Assembly: GCA_947632715.1 (NCBI GenBank)
Contig: CANRQF010000007.1
Span: 1-38,338 of the forward strand
Direction: 5' to 3'
DNA length: 38,338 nucleotides
From: an uncultured Bacilli bacterium
GTDB taxonomy: Bacteria; Bacillota_I; Bacilli_A; RF39; UBA660
Of the stretch, positions 28,339-37,068 are shown piece after piece. The notes under the pieces were generated by a model that saw nothing but the letters and a program-made list of their open reading frames with translations, was not told the DNA's origin and searched no databases. How positions within the stretch are numbered: the first letter of the stretch is position 1; each line of letters begins with the position of its first letter. The translations under genes and the position numbers were made by a program.

Positions 28339-28497
28339 ATAATCCTACTCTCTTAAAATATAGTTTCCATTTTTTGGGTATAAATATCCTAGAATGATGT
28401 TATCCTAAGATATTTATTAAAATTCATTCTATATTTTATATAGAATAGGTACTAACATAAGTCTTACTCTTACTGTACCCTTTTAACTAATGTTCTC

Positions 28498-28761
28498 TTA
28501 ACTATTAGTTAAATGTATCGTATACATTCCTTTATCATATTCTTTAAATATTAAATACTTAAATTTTTCTAATATTTGAAGATTATTTCTTAACCCCTCA
28601 TTTTTTATCTTAATTGTTTGTTGTAATTCTCCGATATTTATGTTAGTAATTATTTGCTCACTACCTTTTGCATAAATATATGTATAGATATATTTTGCTT
28701 CTATCGGAATGTTTTTATTTTTCCAAATATTATCTGAAATCTGAAATTTCATAATCTTCAT
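28498..28761 (-). CDS. Small HTH-like protein
   Basis: IPIEAKYIYTYIYAKG...LRNNLQILEKFKYL, similar layout to replication-initiator-type wHTH proteins. Confidence 0.55.
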   Translation of the reverse strand: MKIMKFQISDNIWKNKNIPIEAKYIYTYIYAKGSEQIITNINIGELQQTIKIKNEGLRNNLQILEKFKYLIFKEYDKGMYTIHLTNS

Positions 28762-28814
28762 ACATAATTTTCGCTCCTTTTCACTTGATGAGTTTTACAT
28801 CAATTTCAATTTTG

Positions 28815-28891
28815 AGTATATCATCTTGTATTGAGTTTGTCAACATAGTAATTACAAATTTGTTGACTTTCTCATCATTTTGTGATATAGT
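28815..28891. promoter_or_regulatory. Divergent promoters with shared inverted-repeat operator
   Basis: Minus: TTGACA(28843-28838)-17-TATACT(28820-28815). Plus: TTGACT(28863-28868)-17-TATAGT(28886-28891). GTCAACA(28839-28845)/TGTTGAC(28861-28867). Confidence 0.85.
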
Positions 28892-28928
28892 TGTTTTGTG
28901 ATTTACAAAGAAAGGTGGCTTTTTTTAT

Positions 28929-29486
28929 ATGAAAAAAACTACTACTGAATTAGGTAAAACAATAAGTACAGCAAGACAAAAATTAGGCATTTCTCAACGA
29001 GAACTAGCAAGACAAGCAAATATGGATTGTGCAGAAATTTCTAGAATCGAAGCAGGTAAAAGAATAAAACCAAATATTCTTTATTTAAAAGGCATTGCTG
29101 ATACATTAAATTTAAGTATGGTTGAATTAATGAAACTTGCAGGATATAACGATATAGATATTAATTGGGGAAAAGATTTTTCAAACAGAAGATCTATTTC
29201 TGATTATCAAAAACAAATCCAAAGTTATGAAAAATTTTATTTTAATGTATTAGAAGAAATTGAAAATAGAAGAAAAGTTGATTTTGCTATTAAAGGTGGT
29301 ATTGCCGATTTAATTGATAAAATAGAATTAGCTAAAATTGAAAAAAAGGAAATTGCAAACAATGAGATTTTAGAAAGATTAACAGAGATAATTATAATGA
29401 TTAAACCGAATTTAGAAAAATTGGATAAGTCAAAATATCCAATTCATGATTATGGAGTCCATTCTAAACCCGAAAATAAATTTTAA
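28929..29486 (+). CDS. XRE-family transcriptional regulator
   Basis: LGKTISTARQKLGISQRELARQANMDCAEISRIEAGKRIKP. Confidence 0.9.
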   Translation: MKKTTTELGKTISTARQKLGISQRELARQANMDCAEISRIEAGKRIKPNILYLKGIADTLNLSMVELMKLAGYNDIDINWGKDFSNRRSISDYQKQIQSYEKFYFNVLEEIENRRKVDFAIKGGIADLIDKIELAKIEKKEIANNEILERLTEIIIMIKPNLEKLDKSKYPIHDYGVHSKPENKF

Positions 29487-29593
29487 CGTAAAATTTACTG
29501 CTAATATATTCAATAAGCAAAATAAATTTATGAGCACGTTTTGTTTTTCGTTAGAAAAATGAAAGTGATTATAATAAATTTATTCATCAAAAA

Positions 29594-29690
29594 ATAATCT
29601 TTTTGCCTTTTCTAAAGATTAGGCATTAAGATTATTTTATATAAAAGATATGCTATTTTTTATAACTATTTTGCATATCTTTTCTTTTTT
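29594..29690 (+). terminator. Two hairpins after the XRE gene; second is an intrinsic terminator
   Basis: ATAATCTTTTTGCC(29594-29607)/GGCATTAAGATTAT(29622-29635); AAAAGATATGC(29643-29653)/GCATATCTTTT(29673-29683) then C-TTTTTTT. Confidence 0.7.
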
Positions 29691-29771
29691 TAGAATAACA
29701 TAAGGTATTATAAAAAAGGCAACAATATTACTTACGATTAGTTTGTAATTTGTTACTTTAATGGGGTATCA

Positions 29772-29851
29772 AAAGGGGAATATTCCCTTTGCACACCTAT
29801 ATTGGTTTTACCAATATAGTAGTGTGTTACCTAGTTGTCAAAAAACTAGGT
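29772..29851 (+). promoter_or_regulatory. MobV-type origin of transfer (oriT)
   Basis: Perfect hairpin CTATATTGG-TTTTA-CCAATATAG (29797-29819) followed at once by TAGTGTG/TTA (29820-29829), the pMV158-type nic motif; flanking hairpins 29772-29790 and 29829-29851. Confidence 0.85.
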
Positions 29852-29910
29852 TAAATTAAAAATACATTTGTTATAAAAGATGTCCTTTAAATTTTGTTTT
29901 TGTTAATATT

Positions 29911-31449
29911 TTATTTAGATTCCTTTTGCTTAGCAATTTCAACCATTTCTTTTAATTTATTTCTATCCCACAAAATTATATTTTTGTTTTTAGCTAATTC
30001 TATTGCGCTTGGTGTAAAATAACTATTAGTCAATACAACTCCAACATGACAATTATATATTCCCATACTTCCAATTACTTCTTGAACAGCTTTAATACCT
30101 ACTGAACCAGAAAACTTTTTACATTGAATAGCGTATTTAATTTCATCTTTCCACGCAATTACATCTGCTCCAAAATCACCACTTGCTTTTGTTACTTCAA
30201 CATTCTCAAAACCATTAGCTAATAATAATTCTTTACTATAAAATTCAAATTCAAATCCATCTAAATTGTTATCTATATTTTCAATAGTGTTTTTTTCATA
30301 AGCTTCTTTCACTTCATTATCTTCTTTTTCATTGCTAACGCTTATTTTTTTAACTGAATGTAATTCAATCATTTTTTTATTATATTTTACATGATTTTTT
30401 TCTAAAAATTTATTAATGTCAACATTCTTTATATTTACATTATTAAATGCGTTTTTATTTAATTTAATTGAAAAAATATTTATTTCCTCTTTTATTCCAT
30501 TTAATGGATTAATATCAGTAACTAAACAATTAACTATTACGTCATCAATGCATTCTTTAAATATACTAAACAAATCTGAAATTATTTTTAATGTACCTTG
30601 CATAATAATATTTTCATAAATTATATTTATTTCATTATCCGAATAGTTTTGATATTCAATTTGTTTCTTTGCATTATTATATTTTGCTTTTTTCTTTAAT
30701 TTGTTTAATTCTTTAGGTGAGATGAAATTAATTTCAGAATAAAACAACTTTTTACTTTGATTATATTCACATTTATAATATTTAGCAAAGTCCTTTATTT
30801 TATCAATTTTAAATTTAAATGCATATTGAGATAAATATTCTTTTATCAATTTGGCAATTACATTTTTATCATCTTGATAATTTCTATATTCATTCATAAT
30901 CAAATCATTATGGACTTTTGTTTTCAATATATTAATTATAGCATTTATGTAATATTGTTTTTTTAACTTATTATCCAAAGCTATATATTCTTGATATTTT
31001 TTTAAATAATTGTCATTTGCTTGTTGAGTTAATTTAATTCGTTCATTTTTTCTCTTTTTATAAAAGAATTCTAAAATTTTATTTTCTTCCTTTACTTCTA
31101 ACAATTCTAATTCTTTATTTAAAGTAGGTACTTTTAGTTTTGAAATATAATTGTAATCAGGAATTTCTTGTAATTGTTTTTTATAATATTCAAAAATAAA
31201 ATTAGGATTAACTTCTGGCAATTCTTTCAATATGTGCAAAATATTATTATAATTTTTAGTCAATATTTTATTTTCTTTTTCGACTTGAATTTTTAAATTT
31301 TCAATTTTTTTTGCTTGTAATAATTTTTGCATAGCTTTTCTTTCTTTTTCTTGCTGAGCAGCTAATCTTTGATTTCTTCTTTGAACAGAATCAGCATATT
31401 TCGTTATATCATCTAATAGTGAAAAAATGCCATAATTATTTTTTGCCAT
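29911..31449 (-). CDS. Mrr-like restriction endonuclease with long N-terminal coiled coil
   Basis: FEFYSKELLLANGFENVEVTKASGDFGADVIAWKDEIKYAIQCKKFSG...AVQEVIGSMGIYNCHVGVVLTNSYFTPSAIELAKNKNIILWDR. Confidence 0.85.
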   Translation of the reverse strand: MAKNNYGIFSLLDDITKYADSVQRRNQRLAAQQEKERKAMQKLLQAKKIENLKIQVEKENKILTKNYNNILHILKELPEVNPNFIFEYYKKQLQEIPDYNYISKLKVPTLNKELELLEVKEENKILEFFYKKRKNERIKLTQQANDNYLKKYQEYIALDNKLKKQYYINAIINILKTKVHNDLIMNEYRNYQDDKNVIAKLIKEYLSQYAFKFKIDKIKDFAKYYKCEYNQSKKLFYSEINFISPKELNKLKKKAKYNNAKKQIEYQNYSDNEINIIYENIIMQGTLKIISDLFSIFKECIDDVIVNCLVTDINPLNGIKEEINIFSIKLNKNAFNNVNIKNVDINKFLEKNHVKYNKKMIELHSVKKISVSNEKEDNEVKEAYEKNTIENIDNNLDGFEFEFYSKELLLANGFENVEVTKASGDFGADVIAWKDEIKYAIQCKKFSGSVGIKAVQEVIGSMGIYNCHVGVVLTNSYFTPSAIELAKNKNIILWDRNKLKEMVEIAKQKESK

Positions 31450-31530
31450 ATCACACTTCCTATCTAACATTCAAAACAAATTAACTTATAAGTTACAGGA
31501 CATTTAAATTTTGATATTATTAAAAATATG

Positions 31531-32316
31531 CTAATTTAATGTAACATATTCAACAACAATTCTTGGAATAGTTATGCTCTCTCCAAATATTGATTCATAG
31601 GTTTCTAAACCATTTAATTGACCATATATTGTCAAAATATCTTCTTCCAAAATTCTACCTTCAAAATATGTAACTGGTATATATGCTAACATAGTGTCAT
31701 CATAATAACCATATTTATCTTTAGTAACATTAATCCTTATCAAATAATATCCATATGATTCTTGAACTTGTATTACTTCACCAGTAAATGTAGCATATTT
31801 TCCATCATAATTACTTGAATTTCTAAAAATTTCTTTATAATTGTATTCCTTACATTTATCTTTGTAATCTTCAAAATAATAGTTTCTTCCTTCTAAAATC
31901 GTTTGCTTTATTAATTCATTTTTTTCATTATAAAATTTTGTTTTATCTTCAAAATTATCGTAACTTGTATTTTTTGGATCTTCTAAAATTATTTTACCTG
32001 TTAAATCTTGATTATTATAACATTCAAAATTAATGTTTTTTATTTTTATCTCTTTAAATTTATCATTATTAATTGATGAAATAGCATCTCTAGCAAATAT
32101 AGCACATGAACTCCAATTATCAGTGTTTATTGCATTAATATTTAAATTTAAGTCATCATCAATATTTATTTTATCATCAGAATATATCCAATATGATGGC
32201 ATATTATTTTTTATATGTTGTTTTATTTGTTCCTTATTATTTTGTAATATTTCTTCTTTGTTCTCACAACCACATAAACATATACAAACCATTATAAAAA
32301 TTATAATTTTTTTCAT
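31531..32316 (-). CDS. Lipoprotein with C-terminal OB-fold-like domain
   Basis: Signal MKKIIIFIMVCICLCGC lipobox; YDGKYATFTGEVIQVQE...YLIRINVT...DILTIYGQLNGLETY. Confidence 0.7.
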   Translation of the reverse strand: MKKIIIFIMVCICLCGCENKEEILQNNKEQIKQHIKNNMPSYWIYSDDKINIDDDLNLNINAINTDNWSSCAIFARDAISSINNDKFKEIKIKNINFECYNNQDLTGKIILEDPKNTSYDNFEDKTKFYNEKNELIKQTILEGRNYYFEDYKDKCKEYNYKEIFRNSSNYDGKYATFTGEVIQVQESYGYYLIRINVTKDKYGYYDDTMLAYIPVTYFEGRILEEDILTIYGQLNGLETYESIFGESITIPRIVVEYVTLN

Positions 32317-32388
32317 ACTTCCACTCCACTCACTTTCTCTAATTATAACATATTTTCAAAACGAATATATATAATATCACGATATTTG

Positions 32389-32610
32389 TTATTTTTGCTT
32401 TATTCGTTTTATTTCTTTTAATCCAGCACATCTTGATTCTTCAATTAAAGCACTTATTATATTAACAAGAAATTTTCTTTGTTTCTTTTCTATTTTCTTG
32501 TTTTCAATTAATAACCATATAACTAATGTAACTATTAAAATTGTCATTATTAATACAGCTATAATAAGTAAATTTATATGATTAGAAAAATATATTAAGA
32601 TTTCATCCAT
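32389..32610 (-). CDS. Small single-pass membrane protein
   Basis: LLIIAVLIMTILIVTLVIWLLI then a basic tail. Confidence 0.55.
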   Translation of the reverse strand: MDEILIYFSNHINLLIIAVLIMTILIVTLVIWLLIENKKIEKKQRKFLVNIISALIEESRCAGLKEIKRIKQK

Positions 32611-32724
32611 AATTTTTCCTTTCTTTTAAATATTATATCATTTTTACGACATTTAGTGAACTTTTTAGATTAACATTTTTTAAAATGGGAAAATTATTAC
32701 ATAAAGGAATTAGATGATGTAATA

Positions 32725-33180
32725 ATGATTAACAATACTCGATTAGAAGAATTAAGAGAAGAAAATGATTTAAAACAAATAGAACTTGCTCATATTTTTA
32801 AAATTGCAAAAAGTACATATTCTGAATGGGAACATAATAAAATTCCTATACCAACTAAAAGAGTAATTCAAATTGCAAATTACTATAAGATTAATATTGA
32901 TTATATATTAGATATATCCAACATTAAAATAACTATTAATAATATTACCTCTATTAACTTAAATATAATTGGCAATAATATTAAATGTATAAGAAATAAT
33001 TTAAAATTATCTCAACATCAACTTGCTGATATGCTAAATATAGACCAAACAACACTAAGTAAATATGAATTAGGAAAATCTTTAATTCAAATTGATACTT
33101 TAATAGGATTAAGTAAACTATCAAATATCTCAATAGATTATATTATAGGTAGAACTAACAATCCCAAAATAAGCAAATAA
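32725..33180 (+). CDS. Tandem-HTH XRE-family regulator
   Basis: Two XRE units: LREENDLKQIELAHIFKIAKSTYSEWEHNK and IRNNLKLSQHQLADMLNIDQTTLSKYELGK. Confidence 0.85.
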   Translation: MINNTRLEELREENDLKQIELAHIFKIAKSTYSEWEHNKIPIPTKRVIQIANYYKINIDYILDISNIKITINNITSINLNIIGNNIKCIRNNLKLSQHQLADMLNIDQTTLSKYELGKSLIQIDTLIGLSKLSNISIDYIIGRTNNPKISK

Positions 33181-33217
33181 AAAAGTGAGAGTATGAACAT
33201 ATAATATTCTCACTTTT
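33180..33217. terminator. Bidirectional terminator between convergent genes
   Basis: AAAAGTGAGA...TCTCACTTTT, 10-bp stem with A/T tracts. Confidence 0.75.
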
Positions 33218-33219
33218 AA

Positions 33220-34500
33220 TTATAAACTTATTTCAAAATCATCTTTGTTTTTATCCGAATGTTTTTTAGTTTTTAAATAACTTGGTACTTCTGCGTATTC
33301 AAATAACTCATCTTCTTTGGTAGTTTCTTTTGAAATATCATAAACATCATCAAAATCAAAATTTTTATTGTCATAATAGTTTTTTATTTCGCTTGTAGTA
33401 CGTTCTTTAGTTTTATCATTACCAATTTGTAATAATTCTCTAAAAAATTTCTTTATAACTTCTAAAATGGATTTTAAATAGTCTTTAAGATTATTATTCT
33501 CTTTAACTAAGTTTTGATTTCTTGCAGTAAGAACTTTTACTTCAAATTCTAAATTATTATTTTCTTTTTTTAATGTTTGATGACTTTTAGTAAAAGTTTC
33601 TACTTCATTAAATAATTGTTCCATTTTAGGTTGAAATTCCATTATTTTTTTACTTTCTTTTATAACATTTTTCATACTATCAAAAGTATCTTTTTTTACT
33701 TTAACATATTCTTTATCAATAAAAGTATTTTTGGTAGTTTTCATTTTTTCTTCAAAATCATTTACAGCATTATCTAACCCTTTATTTATTGTAATAACTT
33801 TGTTTTCTAAATATCTAGTTGTCTTTTTAAATTCTTTTACTTTTTGATGCTCTGCATCACTACCTTTAATACCTCTTTCTAGTTCAAAACCTGCTTCTTT
33901 TAATCTCACATTATAAATATCTTGTAATTCTGACAAATGAATATTATCTCTAATATATTGTTTTTTAGAAATAGTATATCTTTCTGTATTAGTTCTTTTA
34001 TCTAGTTTTTTAACAAGTGGTATAACAACACAATGAATATGAGGTGTTAATTCATCCATATGAATAGTTGCGTGTAAAACTTGCTCTTTTGTATAACCTA
34101 AATCATTATAAACAAAATCCATACAAGTATTAGCCCATCGCATTATATCTTCTTTACTCATATTCTCGAAAAAATTATGAGATGCCGTAAATAGTAATTC
34201 ATCTGCTACAACACTTTTTGATTTATTTAACATTTCATTAAAAGTCTTTTTTCTTTCCGGTCTTTCACTTTTCATTCTTTCATTATGCTCTTTTTCGTAA
34301 TCTTTTACTTTCAATTTAAAACCCTTAACATACTTTTCTGCTAAGGGTACTAATTCAATATTATTTTTTGTTAATTCTAATTTTATATCTTTATTGCTTT
34401 TATATGCTTTCTTTTCTCTTTTATTATGTGATCCGATTTGTGCTAAATCATTTATAGTCATTATCGGTTGACTTCTAAATATTCCATAATTTAAATTCAT
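33220..34500 (-). CDS. MobV-family relaxase (Mob/Pre)
   Basis: VLHATIHMDELTPHIHCVVIPL (HxDExxPHxHxxxxP) plus long C-terminal coiled coil. Confidence 0.9.
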   Translation of the reverse strand: MNLNYGIFRSQPIMTINDLAQIGSHNKREKKAYKSNKDIKLELTKNNIELVPLAEKYVKGFKLKVKDYEKEHNERMKSERPERKKTFNEMLNKSKSVVADELLFTASHNFFENMSKEDIMRWANTCMDFVYNDLGYTKEQVLHATIHMDELTPHIHCVVIPLVKKLDKRTNTERYTISKKQYIRDNIHLSELQDIYNVRLKEAGFELERGIKGSDAEHQKVKEFKKTTRYLENKVITINKGLDNAVNDFEEKMKTTKNTFIDKEYVKVKKDTFDSMKNVIKESKKIMEFQPKMEQLFNEVETFTKSHQTLKKENNNLEFEVKVLTARNQNLVKENNNLKDYLKSILEVIKKFFRELLQIGNDKTKERTTSEIKNYYDNKNFDFDDVYDISKETTKEDELFEYAEVPSYLKTKKHSDKNKDDFEISL

Positions 34501-34546
34501 TTATCATCCTCGCTTTCTTATGCGTATAAAAAAGAATTAAATCTTC

Positions 34547-35389
34547 TTAACCATTATAGTTTTTATCAAAATATGCCATTTTTCCAATTTCAATATATTT
34601 ATCATCTAAATATTTAATAAATTTATTATATATAAACAAAGAACCATTTTTATCGCAAATAGTTAAACATGGTATTCCACTTTCTATAATTTGCATTCTT
34701 TCATCATCTAATTTTTCTATATCAATTGTACTTTTTTCACAAAAAATATTCTTTTGATATTCTCTAATTTTGTCGTAAATTGCAATTGGATTTACCACCG
34801 AGGTTTTATAAATATTTAAATGATAAGAAAGATTTCTTATATTACTCGCTTCATCATATATTTTTTTAAATATTTCATTATACAATTTAATTTTTTTTGA
34901 TTTATTATTAACTATGAATCTTATATCATCATATATAGCCCAAAAATCATTAAAGTTTATATCTGATATATTTAGATATGCATCTATTATTTCATCAAAA
35001 TCATTAAAAATATTTTTATTGTATTCATCGCATAGTTCTCGTAATTTAATTTTTTTGTCTATAGTATTATCTTGCTTTTTGAATTTCTCTTTATATTCGC
35101 TGTAACTTAAATACTTTGTCTCTTTAAGATATTTAATTTTTGAAAAACAATTTTGATATTTCAAAATGAAATTCATAATACTTTCCAAATCTTTTCTTCT
35201 ATAAGAAAAGTATTCAATTAGCGAAGTAGCAAACAAAATAATTGCACCTGCAAATATATTTAAAGAAATATTACAAATAAATTTTGTTATTTCGTTTTGA
35301 ATTGTAAAAAATGTTAACATTATGCTTAATCCTAATGTAATTAATATAAAAATACTGCTTAATCGAAAAAGTCTATAATTTAATTTCAT
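34547..35389 (-). CDS. Membrane protein with two N-terminal transmembrane segments
   Basis: SSIFILITLGLSIMLTFF and SLNIFAGAIILFATSLI; start taken at MKLNYRLF. Confidence 0.6.
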   Translation of the reverse strand: MKLNYRLFRLSSIFILITLGLSIMLTFFTIQNEITKFICNISLNIFAGAIILFATSLIEYFSYRRKDLESIMNFILKYQNCFSKIKYLKETKYLSYSEYKEKFKKQDNTIDKKIKLRELCDEYNKNIFNDFDEIIDAYLNISDINFNDFWAIYDDIRFIVNNKSKKIKLYNEIFKKIYDEASNIRNLSYHLNIYKTSVVNPIAIYDKIREYQKNIFCEKSTIDIEKLDDERMQIIESGIPCLTICDKNGSLFIYNKFIKYLDDKYIEIGKMAYFDKNYNG

Positions 35390-35492
35390 TATCAATACCT
35401 CATATATATTATACCACTTAAAAAGACACTTTCTAAAGTATCTTATCATAAATCATAGATTCTTTTTTGCTACAACCCAAGTTTTAATTTAT

Positions 35493-35514
35493 CGGGTTTA
35501 TCAAAACTCGGGTG
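35493..35514. promoter_or_regulatory. Attachment-site half (attR)
   Basis: + strand CGGGTTTAT-CAAAACTCGGG-TG next to amidase ACCAGCATCAAT. Confidence 0.9.
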
Positions 35515-35556
35515 ACCAGCATCAATTACAACCTTCTTTGTAGCTCTTTCATCCAT
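35513..35556 (-). pseudogene. Amidase gene, 5' part (MDERATKKVVIDAG + CA)
   Basis: ATG 35556 with RBS AGGTGATT; encodes the KKVVIDAGH strand expected before HGGDDPGA at 25922. Confidence 0.9.
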
Positions 35557-35656
35557 TATGAATCACCTATTATAAGGTATGAAAAGTTATTAATTTAGTG
35601 AATCGTATTTTTTAGATAATCTAAATTCATCAATACATCTTAGAAATTTTTTGTGA

Positions 35657-36016
35657 TTAATAATTTTTTACCAAATTATAATAATTCCCTTTTCTATTCA
35701 TTAATTCTTGATGAGTTCCATTTTCTAATATATTTCCATGTTCCATATAAATAATTTTATTACAACTTTTAATCGTTGTTAATCTATGAGCAATTATAAA
35801 ACATTGTTCTTCAATCTTTTCTATTGTTTTATCCAAATCGCCTAAATTAATACTTTGTATTTCATCTTTAAATGCTTCATTAATAAGTTCTATTATTTCT
35901 TTATTTTGATTATCTAATAATTTTTCAATTACACTAAATAAAAATTTTTTAATTTGTTCTTTTGAACTTTTTTCACATAATTCTTCCAATAATTTATATA
36001 AATCTTTTTTATTCAT
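35657..36016 (-). pseudogene. Chimeric ORF: helical N-terminus joined to the C-terminal end of an ABC exporter ATPase
   Basis: IEEQCFIIAHRLTTIKSCNKIIYMEHGNILENGTHQELMNRKGNYYNLVKNY (H-loop and tail) without Walker A or signature motif. Confidence 0.7.
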
Positions 36017-36030
36017 AACATTCCTAAGGA

Positions 36031-36630
36031 TTAATCTCCCACTTCATAACCATTTTTTATTGCTAATATTTTTCCTTTTAATTCTCTATTATCCTTTTTA
36101 ATATTATACTTTCTATAATCATATTTTCTATTTGTTTCATATCCTGGAGTAAAGTAATGATTAGAATAACCTAATTTATCTATATCATCAACAATATCTT
36201 TTAAATCAAAATCACACATATCATCAAGCATTCCTAAACCTTCACCATCAACTACTATTGGATAAAGCTCTTGTTCTTTATAACTTTCTATTTTCTTTGA
36301 ACCTAAATATATGATATTGAAAGTAGTTGTAGAGCCAGTGTCATATTCCATTTTCATGGTGTCATTCTTTTTTAATTTCAATTCACTTAATTTTGTTACA
36401 ACAGCATTAGATAACTCATCAAAGTAAGGATCTTCTTCAGGACATATCCAGCAATCAAATAGATAATCTTTGTATTCAATGTCATATAAATGATATGCTA
36501 GCGAATTAAATGATGCAAGTATAGTATATGCAAGATCGGCTACTGTTCTTCTACTTGGTATTTCTATTTCTCTCCATATTTTATTTTCTAACCCTTCTAT
36601 TCCAATTCTAAAAGTTAATATTTCATTCAT
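36031..36630 (-). CDS. Plasmid pRiA4b ORF-3-like family protein
   Basis: FRIGIEGLENKIWREIEIPSRRTVADLAYTILASF...MEYDTGSTTTFNI. Confidence 0.7.
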   Translation of the reverse strand: MNEILTFRIGIEGLENKIWREIEIPSRRTVADLAYTILASFNSLAYHLYDIEYKDYLFDCWICPEEDPYFDELSNAVVTKLSELKLKKNDTMKMEYDTGSTTTFNIIYLGSKKIESYKEQELYPIVVDGEGLGMLDDMCDFDLKDIVDDIDKLGYSNHYFTPGYETNRKYDYRKYNIKKDNRELKGKILAIKNGYEVGD

Positions 36631-36642
36631 TTTTAAACACTC

Positions 36643-37047
36643 CTATTCAAATTTAATATTATTTTTATTACACCATTCTATGGCAATTTCTTTATACTTT
36701 TCATCTCTAAACTTATACCAATCTTCAATTATATCAAAATTAATACATGTATCTTTGAATCTTCTAAAAGCACCACGTCCATTAATGGCAATTTGTAATT
36801 GATTGTAAAGCTTAACATCCTCTATAGTCTCTATAAACTCTTCCATCATACCATATTCATCAATATAGTATTTAGTAGGTAGTCCTATACAATTATCGTA
36901 TATTTCTTCTTTTTCATCTTCGCTCATATCTGAATAATCACCTATATATATAAATTCATTTGTTTTATCATTGTAATAAGCACTAGAATCCATTCCATCA
37001 TTTACAAACTCTAACATTTCTATAACATCATCTAATTTTACTTTCAT
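36643..37047 (-). CDS. UPF0158-like family protein
   Basis: YYNDKTNEFIYIGDY...LPTKYYIDEYGMMEEFI...GRGAFRRFKDTC...WYKFRDEKYKEIAIEWC. Confidence 0.8.
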   Translation of the reverse strand: MKVKLDDVIEMLEFVNDGMDSSAYYNDKTNEFIYIGDYSDMSEDEKEEIYDNCIGLPTKYYIDEYGMMEEFIETIEDVKLYNQLQIAINGRGAFRRFKDTCINFDIIEDWYKFRDEKYKEIAIEWCNKNNIKFE

Positions 37048-37068
37048 TTTAACTTCACTCTCTTTCCA

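Larger units (their letters stand above)
25923..35514. mobile_element. 9,590-bp integrative mobilizable element (serine recombinase, MobV relaxase, oriT)
   Basis: Host amidase split exactly at CA (TG on +) at 25923-25924 and 35513-35514. Element ends carry a perfect 9-bp IR (CGGGTTTAT/ATAAACCCG), each 11 bp from the core. Confidence 0.93.

Noticed and set aside
28426-28446. Palindrome ATTCTATATTTTATATAGAAT and nearby TATCCTA repeats as a replication origin
   Set aside because: Suggestive beside HTH proteins, but too short and AT-rich to support an origin without experiments.
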